DNA from: Microbacterium lacus
GTDB taxonomy: Bacteria; Actinomycetota; Actinomycetes; Actinomycetales; Microbacteriaceae
DNA: 64,000 nt
Reading direction: 5' to 3'
Assembly (NCBI RefSeq): GCF_039531105.1
Contig: NZ_BAAAPK010000001.1
Coordinates: 2,170,001-2,234,000, forward strand
The translations under genes were made by a program, and so were the position numbers. The notes beneath the pieces were generated by a model that did not search any database, was not told the origin of the DNA, and saw nothing but the letters and a program-made list of their open reading frames with translations. This document shows positions 16,545 to 25,444 of the stretch, piece after piece (the stretch's first letter is position 1; each line of letters begins with the position of its first letter).

Positions 16545-17321
16545 TTGCACAACATCGCCCTGATCCCCTGGCTGGATCCCGAGACGATCATCGCTGCGGC
16601 CGGCCCCTGGGCTCTGCTCGTGGTCTGCTTCATCGTGTTCGCAGAGACCGGCCTGCTCGTCGGGTTCCTTCTGCCCGGTGACACGCTCCTGATCATCTCG
16701 GGTCTGCTCACCAACACGAGCAACATCTTCGGCGTCAACATCTGGGTCGTCTCGCTGCTGATCGCCCTGGCCGCGTTCGTGGGCGGCGAGGTCGGATACC
16801 TCATCGGCCACAAGGGCGGACCGGCCGTGTTCGAGCGCAAGGAGTCCGGCGTCTTCAGCAAGAAGAACGTCGAGCGGACGAACGCCTTCTTCGAGCGCTT
16901 CGGCGGCCTCACGATCATCCTCGCCCGCTTCGTCCCGATCGTGCGGACGTTCGCGCCGGTCGCGGCGGGCGTCGGACACATGCCGTGGCGGCGCTACACC
17001 CTCTACAACTTCATCGGCGCGATGCTGTGGGGCTTCGGGCTCACGATGGTCGGCTACCTGATCGGCTTCATCCCCTGGGTGGCCGACATCGTCACCGAGT
17101 ACATCGACATCATCCTGCTGGTCGCCGTCGGCGGCACGGCGATCGTCACGCTCTGGCATTATCTCAGCGAGCGCCGCAAGGCGAAGAAGGCGGCGGCCGC
17201 CGGCGAAGACGTCGTGACCGACCATGAGGAGGCCGAAGCCCTCGTCCTCGACCCGGAGGTGTTCGAGCACGGCCCCGGCCACCCCGACGCGGGCCCCGCG
17301 CCGAAGAACCCGCTCGGCTAA
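16545..17321 (+). CDS. DedA family membrane protein
   Basis: Polytopic membrane protein of 258 residues, probably a flippase or scramblase for phosphatidylethanolamine or undecaprenyl phosphate, as now shown for several DedA members. The hallmark segments are ETGLLVGFLLPGDTLLI, GEVGYLIGHKGGPAVF and ARFVPIVRTFAPVAAGVGHMPWRRY. Conserved Glu and Arg residues in these re-entrant regions are retained. A 40-residue charged tail follows the last TM (KAKKAAAAGEDVVTDHEEAE). The TTG at 16545, preceded by GGGAAG, is the best start. Its stop overlaps the Ku stop on the other strand. Confidence 0.9.
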   Translation: MHNIALIPWLDPETIIAAAGPWALLVVCFIVFAETGLLVGFLLPGDTLLIISGLLTNTSNIFGVNIWVVSLLIALAAFVGGEVGYLIGHKGGPAVFERKESGVFSKKNVERTNAFFERFGGLTIILARFVPIVRTFAPVAAGVGHMPWRRYTLYNFIGAMLWGFGLTMVGYLIGFIPWVADIVTEYIDIILLVAVGGTAIVTLWHYLSERRKAKKAAAAGEDVVTDHEEAEALVLDPEVFEHGPGHPDAGPAPKNPLG

Positions 17322-18235
17322 GAGGCCTTCGACTTCTTCTTCGCCGTGCTTCCGGCGGCCTTCTTCGATGTGCTCTTTGCCGGGCTCTTCGCGTCGGCGC
17401 TCTTTTTCGCCGCGGGCTTCGCCTCGGCATCCGCGGATCCCGCCCGCGCGGCGCGGCTGCGCTCGACACTCGCGCGCAGCGCCTCCATGAGGTCGATGAC
17501 CTCGCCGCCCTTCGCGTCCTCGTCCTGCTCGCCGAAGGTCTCGGTCGTGTCCAGCGCCTCCCCCTTCTCGAGCTTCGCGTCGATCAGGGTGCGCAGCTCC
17601 TCCTGGTACTCATCCGTGAACTCGGTCGGATCGAAATCGGCCGCGAAGCTCTCGACGAGGGATGCCGACAGCTCGAGTTCCTTCGCCGAAATGCGCACCG
17701 GCTCATCCAGCGCCGGGAAGGCCGCCTCGCGGACCTCGTCCGCCCACAGCAGGGTCTGCAGCACCAGAACGTCCCCGCGCACCCGCAGCGCCGCCAGACG
17801 CGTCTTCTGCCGCAGTGAGAAGCGGACGATCGCGGTGCGGTCGGTCTGCTCGAGCGTCTTGCGCAGCAGCACATAGGCCTTCGGCGATGCCGAGTCCGGC
17901 TCGAGGTAGTAGGCGCGGTCGAGGGTGAGCAGGTCGACCTGGTCGCTCGGGACGAATTCGACGACGTCGATCTCGCGACTGCGCTCCGAGGGGAGCGAGT
18001 CGATGTCCTCCTTCGTGAGCACGACGGTACGCTCGCCGTCGTCGTACGCCTTGTCGATGTCGGCGTACGGCACGACCTCACCGTCGATCTCGCAGATGCG
18101 CTGATAGCGGATACGCCCGCCGTCCTTGTTGTGCACCTGGTGCAGCGGCACGTCGTGGTCCTCGGTCGCGGAGTACACCTTGACCGGCACGTTCACGAGG
18201 CCGAAGGTCAGCGCGCCCTTCCAGATCGCTCTCAT
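17318..18235 (-). CDS. ku: Non-homologous end-joining protein Ku
   Basis: Homodimeric DNA-end-binding ring protein, 305 residues, which recruits LigD to double-strand breaks. It begins MRAIWKGALTFGLVNVPVKVYSATEDHDV, followed by HQVHNKDGGRIRYQRICEIDG, and has the Ku core to about residue 235. A Lys/Ala/Ser-rich C-terminal tail follows (KPAAKKSADAKSPAKSTSKKAAG), the basic extension seen in many actinobacterial Ku proteins that aids DNA binding and threading. ATG 18235 is chosen to match the family N-terminus. Its LigD partner starts 1.4 kb away on the opposite strand, with a permease gene between. Confidence 0.96.
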   Translation of the reverse strand: MRAIWKGALTFGLVNVPVKVYSATEDHDVPLHQVHNKDGGRIRYQRICEIDGEVVPYADIDKAYDDGERTVVLTKEDIDSLPSERSREIDVVEFVPSDQVDLLTLDRAYYLEPDSASPKAYVLLRKTLEQTDRTAIVRFSLRQKTRLAALRVRGDVLVLQTLLWADEVREAAFPALDEPVRISAKELELSASLVESFAADFDPTEFTDEYQEELRTLIDAKLEKGEALDTTETFGEQDEDAKGGEVIDLMEALRASVERSRAARAGSADAEAKPAAKKSADAKSPAKSTSKKAAGSTAKKKSKAS

Positions 18236-18310
18236 CACACCAGTACACACCTGTCACACCGAGCCCCGCTACCTCCGCGGCTGAGTCACCATGCGTTCAC
18301 CCGCTGTCCG

Positions 18311-18316
18311 TAAAGT
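18311..18316 (+). promoter_or_regulatory. -10 element of the APC permease gene
   Basis: TAAAGT lies 7 nt before GTG 18324. The spacing fits leaderless transcription and argues for GTG 18324 over the in-frame ATG at 18291, which would lie upstream of the promoter element. Confidence 0.4.
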
Positions 18317-18323
18317 CGGCAGA

Positions 18324-19592
18324 GTGAGTGCCCCCTCCGATCCGCCCGCGCTGCAGCGCCGCCTGGGACTCACGGACGCCGTCTTCATCGGGCTCGGGTC
18401 GATGATGGGTGCGGGGGTGTTCGCCGCGTTCGCCCCGGCCGCGGCCGCCGCCGGAGCCGGGCTCCTCGTCGGTCTGGTCCTCGCCGCGATCGTGGCCTTC
18501 TGCAACGCGACCGCCTCAGCCCAGCTCGCCGCGGCGTATCCGACCTCGGGTGGCACCTACGCCTACGGTCGCGCCGAGCTGGGGCCCTGGTGGGGCTTCA
18601 TCGCCGGCTGGTCGTTCGTGATCGGCAAGCTGGCCAGCTGTGCGGCGATGGCGCTCACGTTCGCCGCGTACGCCGCGCCGCCCGGCTGGGAACGCCCCGT
18701 TGGCATCCTCGCCGTGATCGCGCTGGTGACCGTGAACTGCCTCGGCGTCACCCGCACCGCCCAGCTCACCCGGATCATCGTCGTCGCCGTGCTGCTGACG
18801 CTCGCGGTCGTCGTGGCCGCGGGGATCGCCGCACCCGATCACGTCGGGTTTGCGGCACCGGATCTTCTCCGGAGCGGGGTGTACGGCATCCTGCAGTCGG
18901 CGGGGCTGCTGTTCTTCGCGTTCGCCGGCTACGCCCGCATCGCCACGATGGGCGAAGAGGTGCGCGACCCCGCCCGGACGATCCCCCGCGCGATCGTCCT
19001 CGCTCTGCTGCTGGCGATCACGGTGTACGCGGTGATCGCCGTCACCGTGCTCACGGTCCTCGGCCCGGCCGCGACAGCGGCATCCCCCGCGCCGCTCGCC
19101 GACGTCGCCGCGGCATCGGGCTGGGGATGGACGCAGCCGGTCGTCCGCGTCGGCGCGGCAGCGGCATCCCTCGGAGCCCTGCTCGCCCTGATCGCGGGCA
19201 TCGGCCGAACCACCCTCGCGATGGCGCGCGAGGACGATCTGCCGCGCTTCCTCTCCGCCGTCCACCCGCGCCGGAACGTCCCCGTCCGCGCCGAGGTCGC
19301 GATCGGCCTGATCGTCGTCGTGGCAGTCGCGGTCACCGACCTTCGGGGCGCGATCGGCTTCTCGTCGTTCGGCGTGCTCCTCTACTACTTCGTCGCGAAC
19401 CTCGCCGCCTGGCGACAGCGCGCGCCGCACCGCCGCTACCCGCGCACCCTCCAGATCCTCGGCGTGATCGGCTGCGCGGTGCTCGTGGTCACCCTCCCCC
19501 CGACGGCGGTCGTGATCGGCACCGCCGTCGTCCTGCTCGGCGTCGGCTACCGGTTCATCCGACTCCGCATCCTGCGCGCCCGCGCCGGTTGA
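18324..19592 (+). CDS. APC superfamily amino acid permease
   Basis: Twelve-helix amino-acid/polyamine/organocation transporter of 422 residues. The N-terminal signature reads LTDAVFIGLGSMMGAGVFAAFAPAAAAAG (unwound TM1 with GxG), then YPTSGGTYAYGRAELGPWWGF and, around TM6, LFFAFAGYARIATMGEEVRDPARTIPRAI. All are classical APC motifs. The closest described type is the YfnA/cationic amino acid group, though the substrate cannot be assigned. It lies between ku and ligD but shows no obvious functional link to DNA repair. Confidence 0.9.
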   Translation: MSAPSDPPALQRRLGLTDAVFIGLGSMMGAGVFAAFAPAAAAAGAGLLVGLVLAAIVAFCNATASAQLAAAYPTSGGTYAYGRAELGPWWGFIAGWSFVIGKLASCAAMALTFAAYAAPPGWERPVGILAVIALVTVNCLGVTRTAQLTRIIVVAVLLTLAVVVAAGIAAPDHVGFAAPDLLRSGVYGILQSAGLLFFAFAGYARIATMGEEVRDPARTIPRAIVLALLLAITVYAVIAVTVLTVLGPAATAASPAPLADVAAASGWGWTQPVVRVGAAAASLGALLALIAGIGRTTLAMAREDDLPRFLSAVHPRRNVPVRAEVAIGLIVVVAVAVTDLRGAIGFSSFGVLLYYFVANLAAWRQRAPHRRYPRTLQILGVIGCAVLVVTLPPTAVVIGTAVVLLGVGYRFIRLRILRARAG

Positions 19593-19607
19593 GGGCAGGA
19601 TGAGGGG

Positions 19608-22133
19608 ATGGCGGATGCGCGGGCGGATCGGAGCGCGTCGAAGGAACAGCTGGTCACCGTCGGCGGACGCCGTCTGAAGATCACGAACCTCGACAAGGTC
19701 CTGTACCCCGAGACCGGGACGACCAAGGGCGAGGTGATCGCCTACTACACGCGCATCGGCGCGGTGATGATCCCGCACGTCACGGGCCGTCCGGTCACCC
19801 GCAAGCGCTGGCCGGACGGCGTGGGCACCGACGAGCACCCCGCGCAGTCCTTCTTCGCGAAGGATCTCGAGCCGGGCGCACCGGGCTGGGTTCATCGCCT
19901 GCCGATCCCGCACTCCGGCGGGCCGAAGGACTACCCGCTGATCGGCGACGTGCCGACGCTCGTCTACCTCGCGCAGGTCGCGAGCCTCGAACTGCACGTG
20001 CCGCAGTGGCGTTTCACGGCGGAGGGGACGCGCGGGGATGCCGACCGCCTCGTGCTCGACCTGGATCCGGGCCCCGGCGCAGGTCTTGCGGAGTGCGCGC
20101 AGGTGGCGCGCTGGGCGCGCGAGATCCTCGGTCACATGGGGCTGGACCCGTACCCGGTCACGAGCGGCAGCAAGGGTATGCAGCTGTACTGCGCGCTCCC
20201 GCCGGGGCAGCGCAGCGAAGCGGCATCCGCACTCGCGCACGAGCTGGCGCGCGCGATCGAGGCGGATCACCCCGATCTCGTCGTGAGCACGATGAAGAAG
20301 GATCTCCGCGGCGGCAAGGTGCTGATCGACTGGAGCCAGAACAACACCGCCAAGACGACGATCGCCCCCTACTCGCTGCGCGGTCGCGCTCATCCGAACG
20401 TCGCGGCGCCGCGCACGTGGGAGGAACTCGACGACCCCGAACTCGGTCAGCTGTCGTTCCACGAGGTCCTGGACCGCGTCGACTCGATCGGCGATCCGAT
20501 GGCGGCGCTCGGCGTCCATGCGGGTGCACGGTCCGCGGACGACGCGCCGCTGCGCGCATACATCGCCAAGCGCTCGGCCGCCAGAACGCCCGAGCCGGTG
20601 CCCGACGACCCGTCGGCGGAGCCGCCGGGTCCGGCAACGCTGCCGATCTTCGTGATCCAGGAACATCATGCGACCGCCCTGCACTGGGACTTCCGCCTCG
20701 AACACGACGGCGTGCTGGTGAGCTGGGCCGTCCCTCGCGGGGTTCCGCACTCCTCTCGGCGCAACAACCTCGCGATCATGACCGAGGACCACCCGATGTC
20801 CTACGCCGTCTTCGAGGGGACGATCCCGGCCGGAGAATACGGCGGCGGCAGCGTCACCATCTGGGACGACGGGCGGTACGAACTGGAGAAGTGGCGCGAG
20901 GACGAGATCATCGCGACGCTCGAGGGTCGACCGGGCGGCCCGCTCGGGCGGGTGCGCCTCGCCCTGATCCGCACCGACGGTCACGGCGAGAAGTCCAGCT
21001 GGCTCCTTCACCGCATGAAGACGGATGCCGAGGGGCGGGTGCAGCCGGACGGGGTCGTCGTCGAGCCCTCCCCGCAGGCGGACGGGATCGTGGTCGAGCC
21101 CGCCCCGCAGGCGGAGACGGCACCGGCCGAGGATCCGACCGCGACCTGGCCGCCGACCCGCGAGGACCTGCGGCCGATGCTGTCCACGAGCGCGACACCC
21201 GAGCGTGCGAAACTCGCGGCGCGTCGGTGGGGAGACCCGGTGTGGGCAGAGGCCAAGTGGGACGGCATCCGCGCGATCGGCGTGTGGGACGGATCGAGGC
21301 TGCGACTGGTCGCCCGCAGCGGCAATGACGTGACCGCCAAGTATCCCGAAGTGACCGAGATCGACGTGGGGCTCGGTCCGGAACCTGCGATCATCGACGG
21401 CGAGATCGTCGCGATCGACGAGAACGGGCGGCCCAGCTTCCCGCTCCTGCAGAGCCGCATGAACCTGCAGCGGCCCGCCGAGATCGCGCGCGAGCGCACG
21501 CGGACTCCGGTGCAGTACCACCTGTTCGACCTGCTCGCCGCCGACGGACACGATCTCACCGCACGGCCGCTCGCGGACCGCCGCACGATGCTCGAGCGCC
21601 TCGCCGCGCGGGTGACCGCGCCACTGGTCCTGCCGCCCGTGTTCGACGACGTGGATGCCGCCCTCCAGGCGAGCCGCCGCTTCGACCTCGAGGGCATCGT
21701 AGTGAAAGACCCGGCCTCGACGTACCGGCGCGGTGTCAGATCGGAGTCCTGGCTCAAGGTCAAGCTCACCCGGACACAGGAAGTCGTCATCGTCGGCATC
21801 CGGCCGGGGCAGGGCGGCCGCGCGCAGACGTTCGGATCGCTCCTGCTCGGCATCCCGGGACCCGACGGTCTCGACTACGCCGGACGGGTCGGCACCGGCT
21901 TCAGCGACACGACGCTGCGTTCGCTCATGCAGACCCTCGCCCCCCTGCACACCGCGGAGCGCCCGCTCCGCGATGTGCCGGCGCTCGATGCCCGCGGTGT
22001 GCAGTGGGTGCGTCCGGAGCTCGTCGGCGAAGTCGAGTTCGGTGAGTTCACTCCCGGCGGCATCCTCCGCCACTCGCGCTGGCGGGGTCTCCGCCCCGAC
22101 AAGGCGCCCGAGGACGTCGTCCGCGAGTCCTGA
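19608..22133 (+). CDS. ligD: Multifunctional ATP-dependent DNA ligase LigD (polymerase-phosphoesterase-ligase)
   Basis: NHEJ enzyme of 841 residues. Residues about 15-300 are the archaeo-eukaryotic primase-type polymerase (KITNLDKVLYPETG, LDLDPGPGA with catalytic aspartates, TSGSKGMQLYCAL, WSQNN). Residues about 345-480 are the 3'-phosphoesterase (FVIQEHHATALHWDFRLEHDG, SWAVPRG). The rest is the ligase, with the nucleotidyl-lysine in AEAKWDG (Lys about 550), DGEIVAID, EGIVVKD and WLKVKL. The order POL-PE-LIG is that of mycobacterial LigD. A linker at about 480-515 has two near-identical Pro/Gln/Ala-Asp repeats (VVVEPSPQADG, IVVEPAPQAE). It converges exactly on the CDF gene with no gap. Confidence 0.96.
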   Translation: MADARADRSASKEQLVTVGGRRLKITNLDKVLYPETGTTKGEVIAYYTRIGAVMIPHVTGRPVTRKRWPDGVGTDEHPAQSFFAKDLEPGAPGWVHRLPIPHSGGPKDYPLIGDVPTLVYLAQVASLELHVPQWRFTAEGTRGDADRLVLDLDPGPGAGLAECAQVARWAREILGHMGLDPYPVTSGSKGMQLYCALPPGQRSEAASALAHELARAIEADHPDLVVSTMKKDLRGGKVLIDWSQNNTAKTTIAPYSLRGRAHPNVAAPRTWEELDDPELGQLSFHEVLDRVDSIGDPMAALGVHAGARSADDAPLRAYIAKRSAARTPEPVPDDPSAEPPGPATLPIFVIQEHHATALHWDFRLEHDGVLVSWAVPRGVPHSSRRNNLAIMTEDHPMSYAVFEGTIPAGEYGGGSVTIWDDGRYELEKWREDEIIATLEGRPGGPLGRVRLALIRTDGHGEKSSWLLHRMKTDAEGRVQPDGVVVEPSPQADGIVVEPAPQAETAPAEDPTATWPPTREDLRPMLSTSATPERAKLAARRWGDPVWAEAKWDGIRAIGVWDGSRLRLVARSGNDVTAKYPEVTEIDVGLGPEPAIIDGEIVAIDENGRPSFPLLQSRMNLQRPAEIARERTRTPVQYHLFDLLAADGHDLTARPLADRRTMLERLAARVTAPLVLPPVFDDVDAALQASRRFDLEGIVVKDPASTYRRGVRSESWLKVKLTRTQEVVIVGIRPGQGGRAQTFGSLLLGIPGPDGLDYAGRVGTGFSDTTLRSLMQTLAPLHTAERPLRDVPALDARGVQWVRPELVGEVEFGEFTPGGILRHSRWRGLRPDKAPEDVVRES

Positions 22134-23042
22134 TCAGGCGTGCGCGTCGTGCTCGACGTGTCCGGCGGGCTCGAGCTGGAACGTGGAGTGCTCGACGTCG
22201 AAGTGATCGCTCAGGCACGACTGCAGCCGCTGCAGGATCGCCCCGGACCGTCCCTCGGCGAGGACCTGGTCGTCGACGACCACGTGAGCGGTGAACACCG
22301 GCGCCCCGCGCGTGAGCTGCCAGACGTGCACGTCGTGGCAGCCGACGACGCCCGGCGTCGCGAGGATGTGGTCGCGGATCTCGGTGACGTGCATGCCCTT
22401 CGGCGTCGACTCGCTCAGCACCGAGACGACTTCGCGCAAGAGGGAGATCGCGCGCGGGATGATCATGGCGGCGATGAACAGCGAGGCGATCGCATCGGCC
22501 TGCACCCAGCCCGTCGTGACGATGAGGATCGCGGCGACGATCACCGCCGCCGACCCGATCAGATCGCCCATGACCTCGAGGTACGCGCCGCGGACGTTGA
22601 TGCTCGTGCGCTGCGCGGCGCTCAGCAGCCACATCGCGACGGCGTTCGCGATCAGTCCGATGATCGCGATCGCGAGCATGAGGGTGCCGGACACCTCCAC
22701 GTCCGACGGCCGCACGAGTCGGGTGATGCCCTCGATCGAGACCCATACCGAGAGCGCGATCAGGATGACCGCGTTCACGGCGGCGCCGAACACCTCCGCC
22801 CGTTGGAACCCGAACGTGCGGCGGTCGTTCGCCGGCCGTGCCGCCACGATGCTCGCGATCAGCGCGATCACGAGCGCCGCGGCATCCGTGAACATGTGCG
22901 CCGCATCGGCGAGCAGGGCGAGGGAGCCGGAAAGTGCCGCGCCGACGATCTGGACGACCATGACGACCGTCGTGATCGCGAGCGAGATCGCGAGCAGCCG
23001 GCGGTTGCCGGTGCCGCGGATGCCGGGCGCGTGATCGTGCAT
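22134..23042 (-). CDS. Cation diffusion facilitator family transporter (Zn/Cd/Co efflux)
   Basis: Proton-coupled divalent metal exporter of 302 residues. Six TM helices contain the metal site: LLADAAHMFTDAAAL in TM2 (HxxxD) and YLEVMGDLIGSAAV in TM5 (the matching HxxxD position reads ExxxD). The C-terminal cytoplasmic ferredoxin-like domain follows with HDVHVWQLT. His-rich ends (MHDHAPG; HVEHDAHA) suggest zinc binding. The His-to-Glu change at the TM5 site may broaden selectivity away from zinc. TACCCT at 23049-23054 lies 6 nt before the ATG. Confidence 0.9.
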   Translation of the reverse strand: MHDHAPGIRGTGNRRLLAISLAITTVVMVVQIVGAALSGSLALLADAAHMFTDAAALVIALIASIVAARPANDRRTFGFQRAEVFGAAVNAVILIALSVWVSIEGITRLVRPSDVEVSGTLMLAIAIIGLIANAVAMWLLSAAQRTSINVRGAYLEVMGDLIGSAAVIVAAILIVTTGWVQADAIASLFIAAMIIPRAISLLREVVSVLSESTPKGMHVTEIRDHILATPGVVGCHDVHVWQLTRGAPVFTAHVVVDDQVLAEGRSGAILQRLQSCLSDHFDVEHSTFQLEPAGHVEHDAHA

Positions 23043-23110
23043 ACGCCCAGGGTAGAGCCGCGCCGTGCGCGGGTCGGGGCATTCCGTCTAGTCGGGAATG
23101 ATCGCCGTTC

Positions 23111-23767
23111 TCACGGGATCCGCGCGAGCAGCGGCACGAGTGCGACGAAGGCCCGCGCTCGATGCGAGGCGGCGTTCTTCTCCTCCGCCGACCACTCCCC
23201 GACCGTCCGCTCCGCGCCGGCCGGCTGGTCGTCCGGCACGAACACCGGGTCGTACCCGAAGCCGCCGGCGCCCGACGCGACGCGCGCCAGCCGACCGGGC
23301 CACCGGCCCTCGACGGTGTGCTCGGTTGCGGCATCCGGTCCCCCGTCAACGGGGATCACGAGGGCGATCGTGGAGACGAAGGAGGCGGTGCGGTGCGGAT
23401 CCTGCACGTCGGAGAGCTGATCGAGCAGCAGCTCGAGGTTGGCGCGGGCGTCCTTCGCGTGACCGGCCCAGTACGCCGAGAACACGCCCGGGGATCCGCC
23501 GAGGACATCGACGCAGATGCCCGAATCGTCCGCGAGCGCGGGCAACCCGGTGTGCGCGGCCGCCACGCGGGCCTTGATGAGCGCGTTCTCCGCGAACGTG
23601 ACACCGTCCTCCACCGGCTCCGGGCCGTCGTACCCGACGACCTCGAGATCGGGCCTGGTCTGGGCGACGATCGCGCGGAACTCCTCGACTTTGTGCGGAT
23701 TGTGGGTCGCCAGGACGATTCTGCGAGTCGGAACCGCCGGATCTGAGGAGTTGTGCACGTCGGTCAC
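23111..23767 (-). CDS. rdgB: RdgB/HAM1 non-canonical purine NTP pyrophosphatase
   Basis: House-cleaning enzyme of 218 residues that hydrolyses dITP, ITP and XTP to monophosphates, keeping deaminated purines out of DNA. The substrate loop [27 protein letters not shown], the catalytic [10 protein letters not shown], and [10 protein letters not shown] are all present. The start overlaps the end of rph by 4 nt, and the order murI-rph-rdgB is a common actinobacterial arrangement. Confidence 0.96.
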   Translation of the reverse strand: MTDVHNSSDPAVPTRRIVLATHNPHKVEEFRAIVAQTRPDLEVVGYDGPEPVEDGVTFAENALIKARVAAAHTGLPALADDSGICVDVLGGSPGVFSAYWAGHAKDARANLELLLDQLSDVQDPHRTASFVSTIALVIPVDGGPDAATEHTVEGRWPGRLARVASGAGGFGYDPVFVPDDQPAGAERTVGEWSAEEKNAASHRARAFVALVPLLARIP

Positions 23768-24513
23768 TCCGCCGCGAGCGCTGCCAGCTGCGCCTCGCGC
23801 AGATCGGCGCAGCCGGCCACGCCGAGCTCGAGCAGCGCGTCGAGCTCGCGCTTGTCGAACGGGGCCCCTTCGGCGGTGCCCTGCACCTCGACGAACAGGC
23901 CCCGGCCGGTCACGACGACGTTCATGTCCGTCTCGGCACGGACGTCCTCGACGTAGGCGAGATCGAGCATCGGCTCACCGTCGATGATCCCTACCGACAC
24001 GGCGGACACAGAGTCGATGAGGGGCGTCGCCTTCTGTCCGATGAACTTCTTGCGCCGACCCCACTCGATCGCGTCCGCGAGCGCCACGTAGGCACCGGTG
24101 ATCGCCGCGGTGCGCGTGCCGCCGTCGGCTTGGAGCACGTCGCAGTCGATCACGATCGTGTTCTCGCCGAGTGCCTTCGTATCGACGACGGCGCGCAGGG
24201 CGCGCCCGATCAGGCGTGAGATCTCGTGCGTGCGCCCGCCGACCTTGCCCTTGATCGACTCGCGGTCGTTGCGGCTGTTGGTCGCCCGTGGCAGCATCGC
24301 GTACTCCGCGGTGACCCAGCCCTTGCCCTTGCCGGTGAGCCACCGCGGCACGCCGTTGGTGAAGGACGCCGTGCACAGCACCTTCGTGCCGCCGAAGGAG
24401 ATGAGTGCCGAGCCTTCGGCGTGCGCACTCCATCCGCGCTCGATCGTGATCTCGCGAAGCTGATCCGCAGAGCGTCCGTCGGCGCGGACGGTGGGGGCGG
24501 TGGTGTCGGTCAT
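23764..24513 (-). CDS. rph: Ribonuclease PH
   Basis: Phosphorolytic 3'-5' exoribonuclease of 249 residues that trims tRNA 3' ends. Key segments: [82 protein letters not shown] and [15 protein letters not shown] 24513 matches the usual family length; an in-frame GTG at 24525 would add only four residues. Middle gene of murI-rph-rdgB. Confidence 0.96.
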   Translation of the reverse strand: MTDTTAPTVRADGRSADQLREITIERGWSAHAEGSALISFGGTKVLCTASFTNGVPRWLTGKGKGWVTAEYAMLPRATNSRNDRESIKGKVGGRTHEISRLIGRALRAVVDTKALGENTIVIDCDVLQADGGTRTAAITGAYVALADAIEWGRRKKFIGQKATPLIDSVSAVSVGIIDGEPMLDLAYVEDVRAETDMNVVVTGRGLFVEVQGTAEGAPFDKRELDALLELGVAGCADLREAQLAALAAE

Positions 24514-24580
24514 GAGGTTCCTCACGTCGGGGAAGGTCCGGCGGGGTGCCGGGCAAGGGCGGTCAGGGGGCGCTGGGCGC

Positions 24581-25399
24581 TCAGCGCGGAAGCTCGATCA
24601 CGCCGGTCTGGACGAGCTGCACCTCGCTGACCTCGCGCCCCATCAGGCGGTGCGCGAGACGGAGGAAGTCGTCCGCAGACTCACCGGTCGCTTCGTACAC
24701 GTGGTGCGGCATCGCGTCGGGCCCCGCGAGCAGGTCGCGGCTGACGAGCTGGCGGTACACGTCCTTCGCCGTCTCGGTGTCGCTGGAGACGAGCGAGACG
24801 TCCGGGCCCATCACGTAGCTGATCGCGCCCTCGAGGAACGGGTAGTGCGTGCAGCCGAGCACGAGCGTGTCCACTCCCGCGTGCCGGAGTGGAGCGAGGT
24901 ACTCCTCCGCGACGCGCAGGACTTCGGGCGAGTCGGTGACCCCGGCCTCGACGAACTCGACGAACCGCGGGCACGCCTCGGCGAACACCGTGAGCTTCGC
25001 GTTCACCTCGAGCATGTCCTGATAAGCACCTGAACCGATCGTGCCGGTCGTGCCGATCACACCGATGCGGCCGTTGCGGGTCGTGGACATCGCGGTGCGC
25101 ACCGCCGGACCGATGACTTCGACGACCGGCACGTCGTACCGCTCGCGCGCGTCGCGCAGCATGGCGGCCGACGCGGTGTTGCAGGCGATCACGAGCATCT
25201 TCACGCCCTCGTCGACCAGAGTGTCGAGCACTTCGAGCGCGTAGCGCCGCACATCGGCGATCGGCTTGGGCCCGTACGGCGAGCGTGCCGTGTCGCCGAT
25301 GTAGCGCAGTGACTCGCGCGGGAGCTGGGCGGAGATCGCGCGGGCGACGGTCAAGCCGCCCACTCCGGAGTCGAAGATCCCGATCGGCGCGTCATCCAC
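24581..25399 (-). CDS. murI: Glutamate racemase
   Basis: Makes D-glutamate for peptidoglycan, 272 residues, cytoplasmic. [18 protein letters not shown] and [13 protein letters not shown] are at the N-terminus. The two catalytic cysteines sit in [10 protein letters not shown] and [13 protein letters not shown]. The GTG at 25399 is the only start close to the conserved N-terminus and follows TAGGCT (25408-25413, minus) by 8 nt, so the mRNA is probably leaderless. Divergent from pncB; the two starts are 46 nt apart. Confidence 0.95.
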   Translation of the reverse strand: MDDAPIGIFDSGVGGLTVARAISAQLPRESLRYIGDTARSPYGPKPIADVRRYALEVLDTLVDEGVKMLVIACNTASAAMLRDARERYDVPVVEVIGPAVRTAMSTTRNGRIGVIGTTGTIGSGAYQDMLEVNAKLTVFAEACPRFVEFVEAGVTDSPEVLRVAEEYLAPLRHAGVDTLVLGCTHYPFLEGAISYVMGPDVSLVSSDTETAKDVYRQLVSRDLLAGPDAMPHHVYEATGESADDFLRLAHRLMGREVSEVQLVQTGVIELPR

Positions 25400-25407
25400 G
25401 ATCGACC

Positions 25408-25438
25408 AGCCTACCCGCGGCTTCACTCTCAGTAGGCT
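25408..25438. promoter_or_regulatory. Divergent -10 elements for murI and pncB
   Basis: TAGGCT occurs on both strands. On the minus strand (25413-25408) it lies 8 nt before the murI GTG, and on the plus strand (25433-25438) 6 nt before the pncB GTG. The two elements are 19 bp apart, so the polymerases would compete for this site. The identical hexamers suggest similar sigma-factor use. Confidence 0.45.
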
Positions 25439-25444
25439 GACGCC

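Noticed and set aside
16443..16545. Longer DedA start overlapping tRNA-Leu
   Set aside because: The extension would be read through the tRNA; the TTG at 16545 with GGGAAG upstream gives the normal family length.
18516..22073. Very long open frame (over 1,100 codons) antisense to ligD and the APC gene
   Set aside because: It is the mirror of high-GC third positions in the coding strand, has Arg/Glu/His-rich composition and no family motif; ligD explains the region fully.
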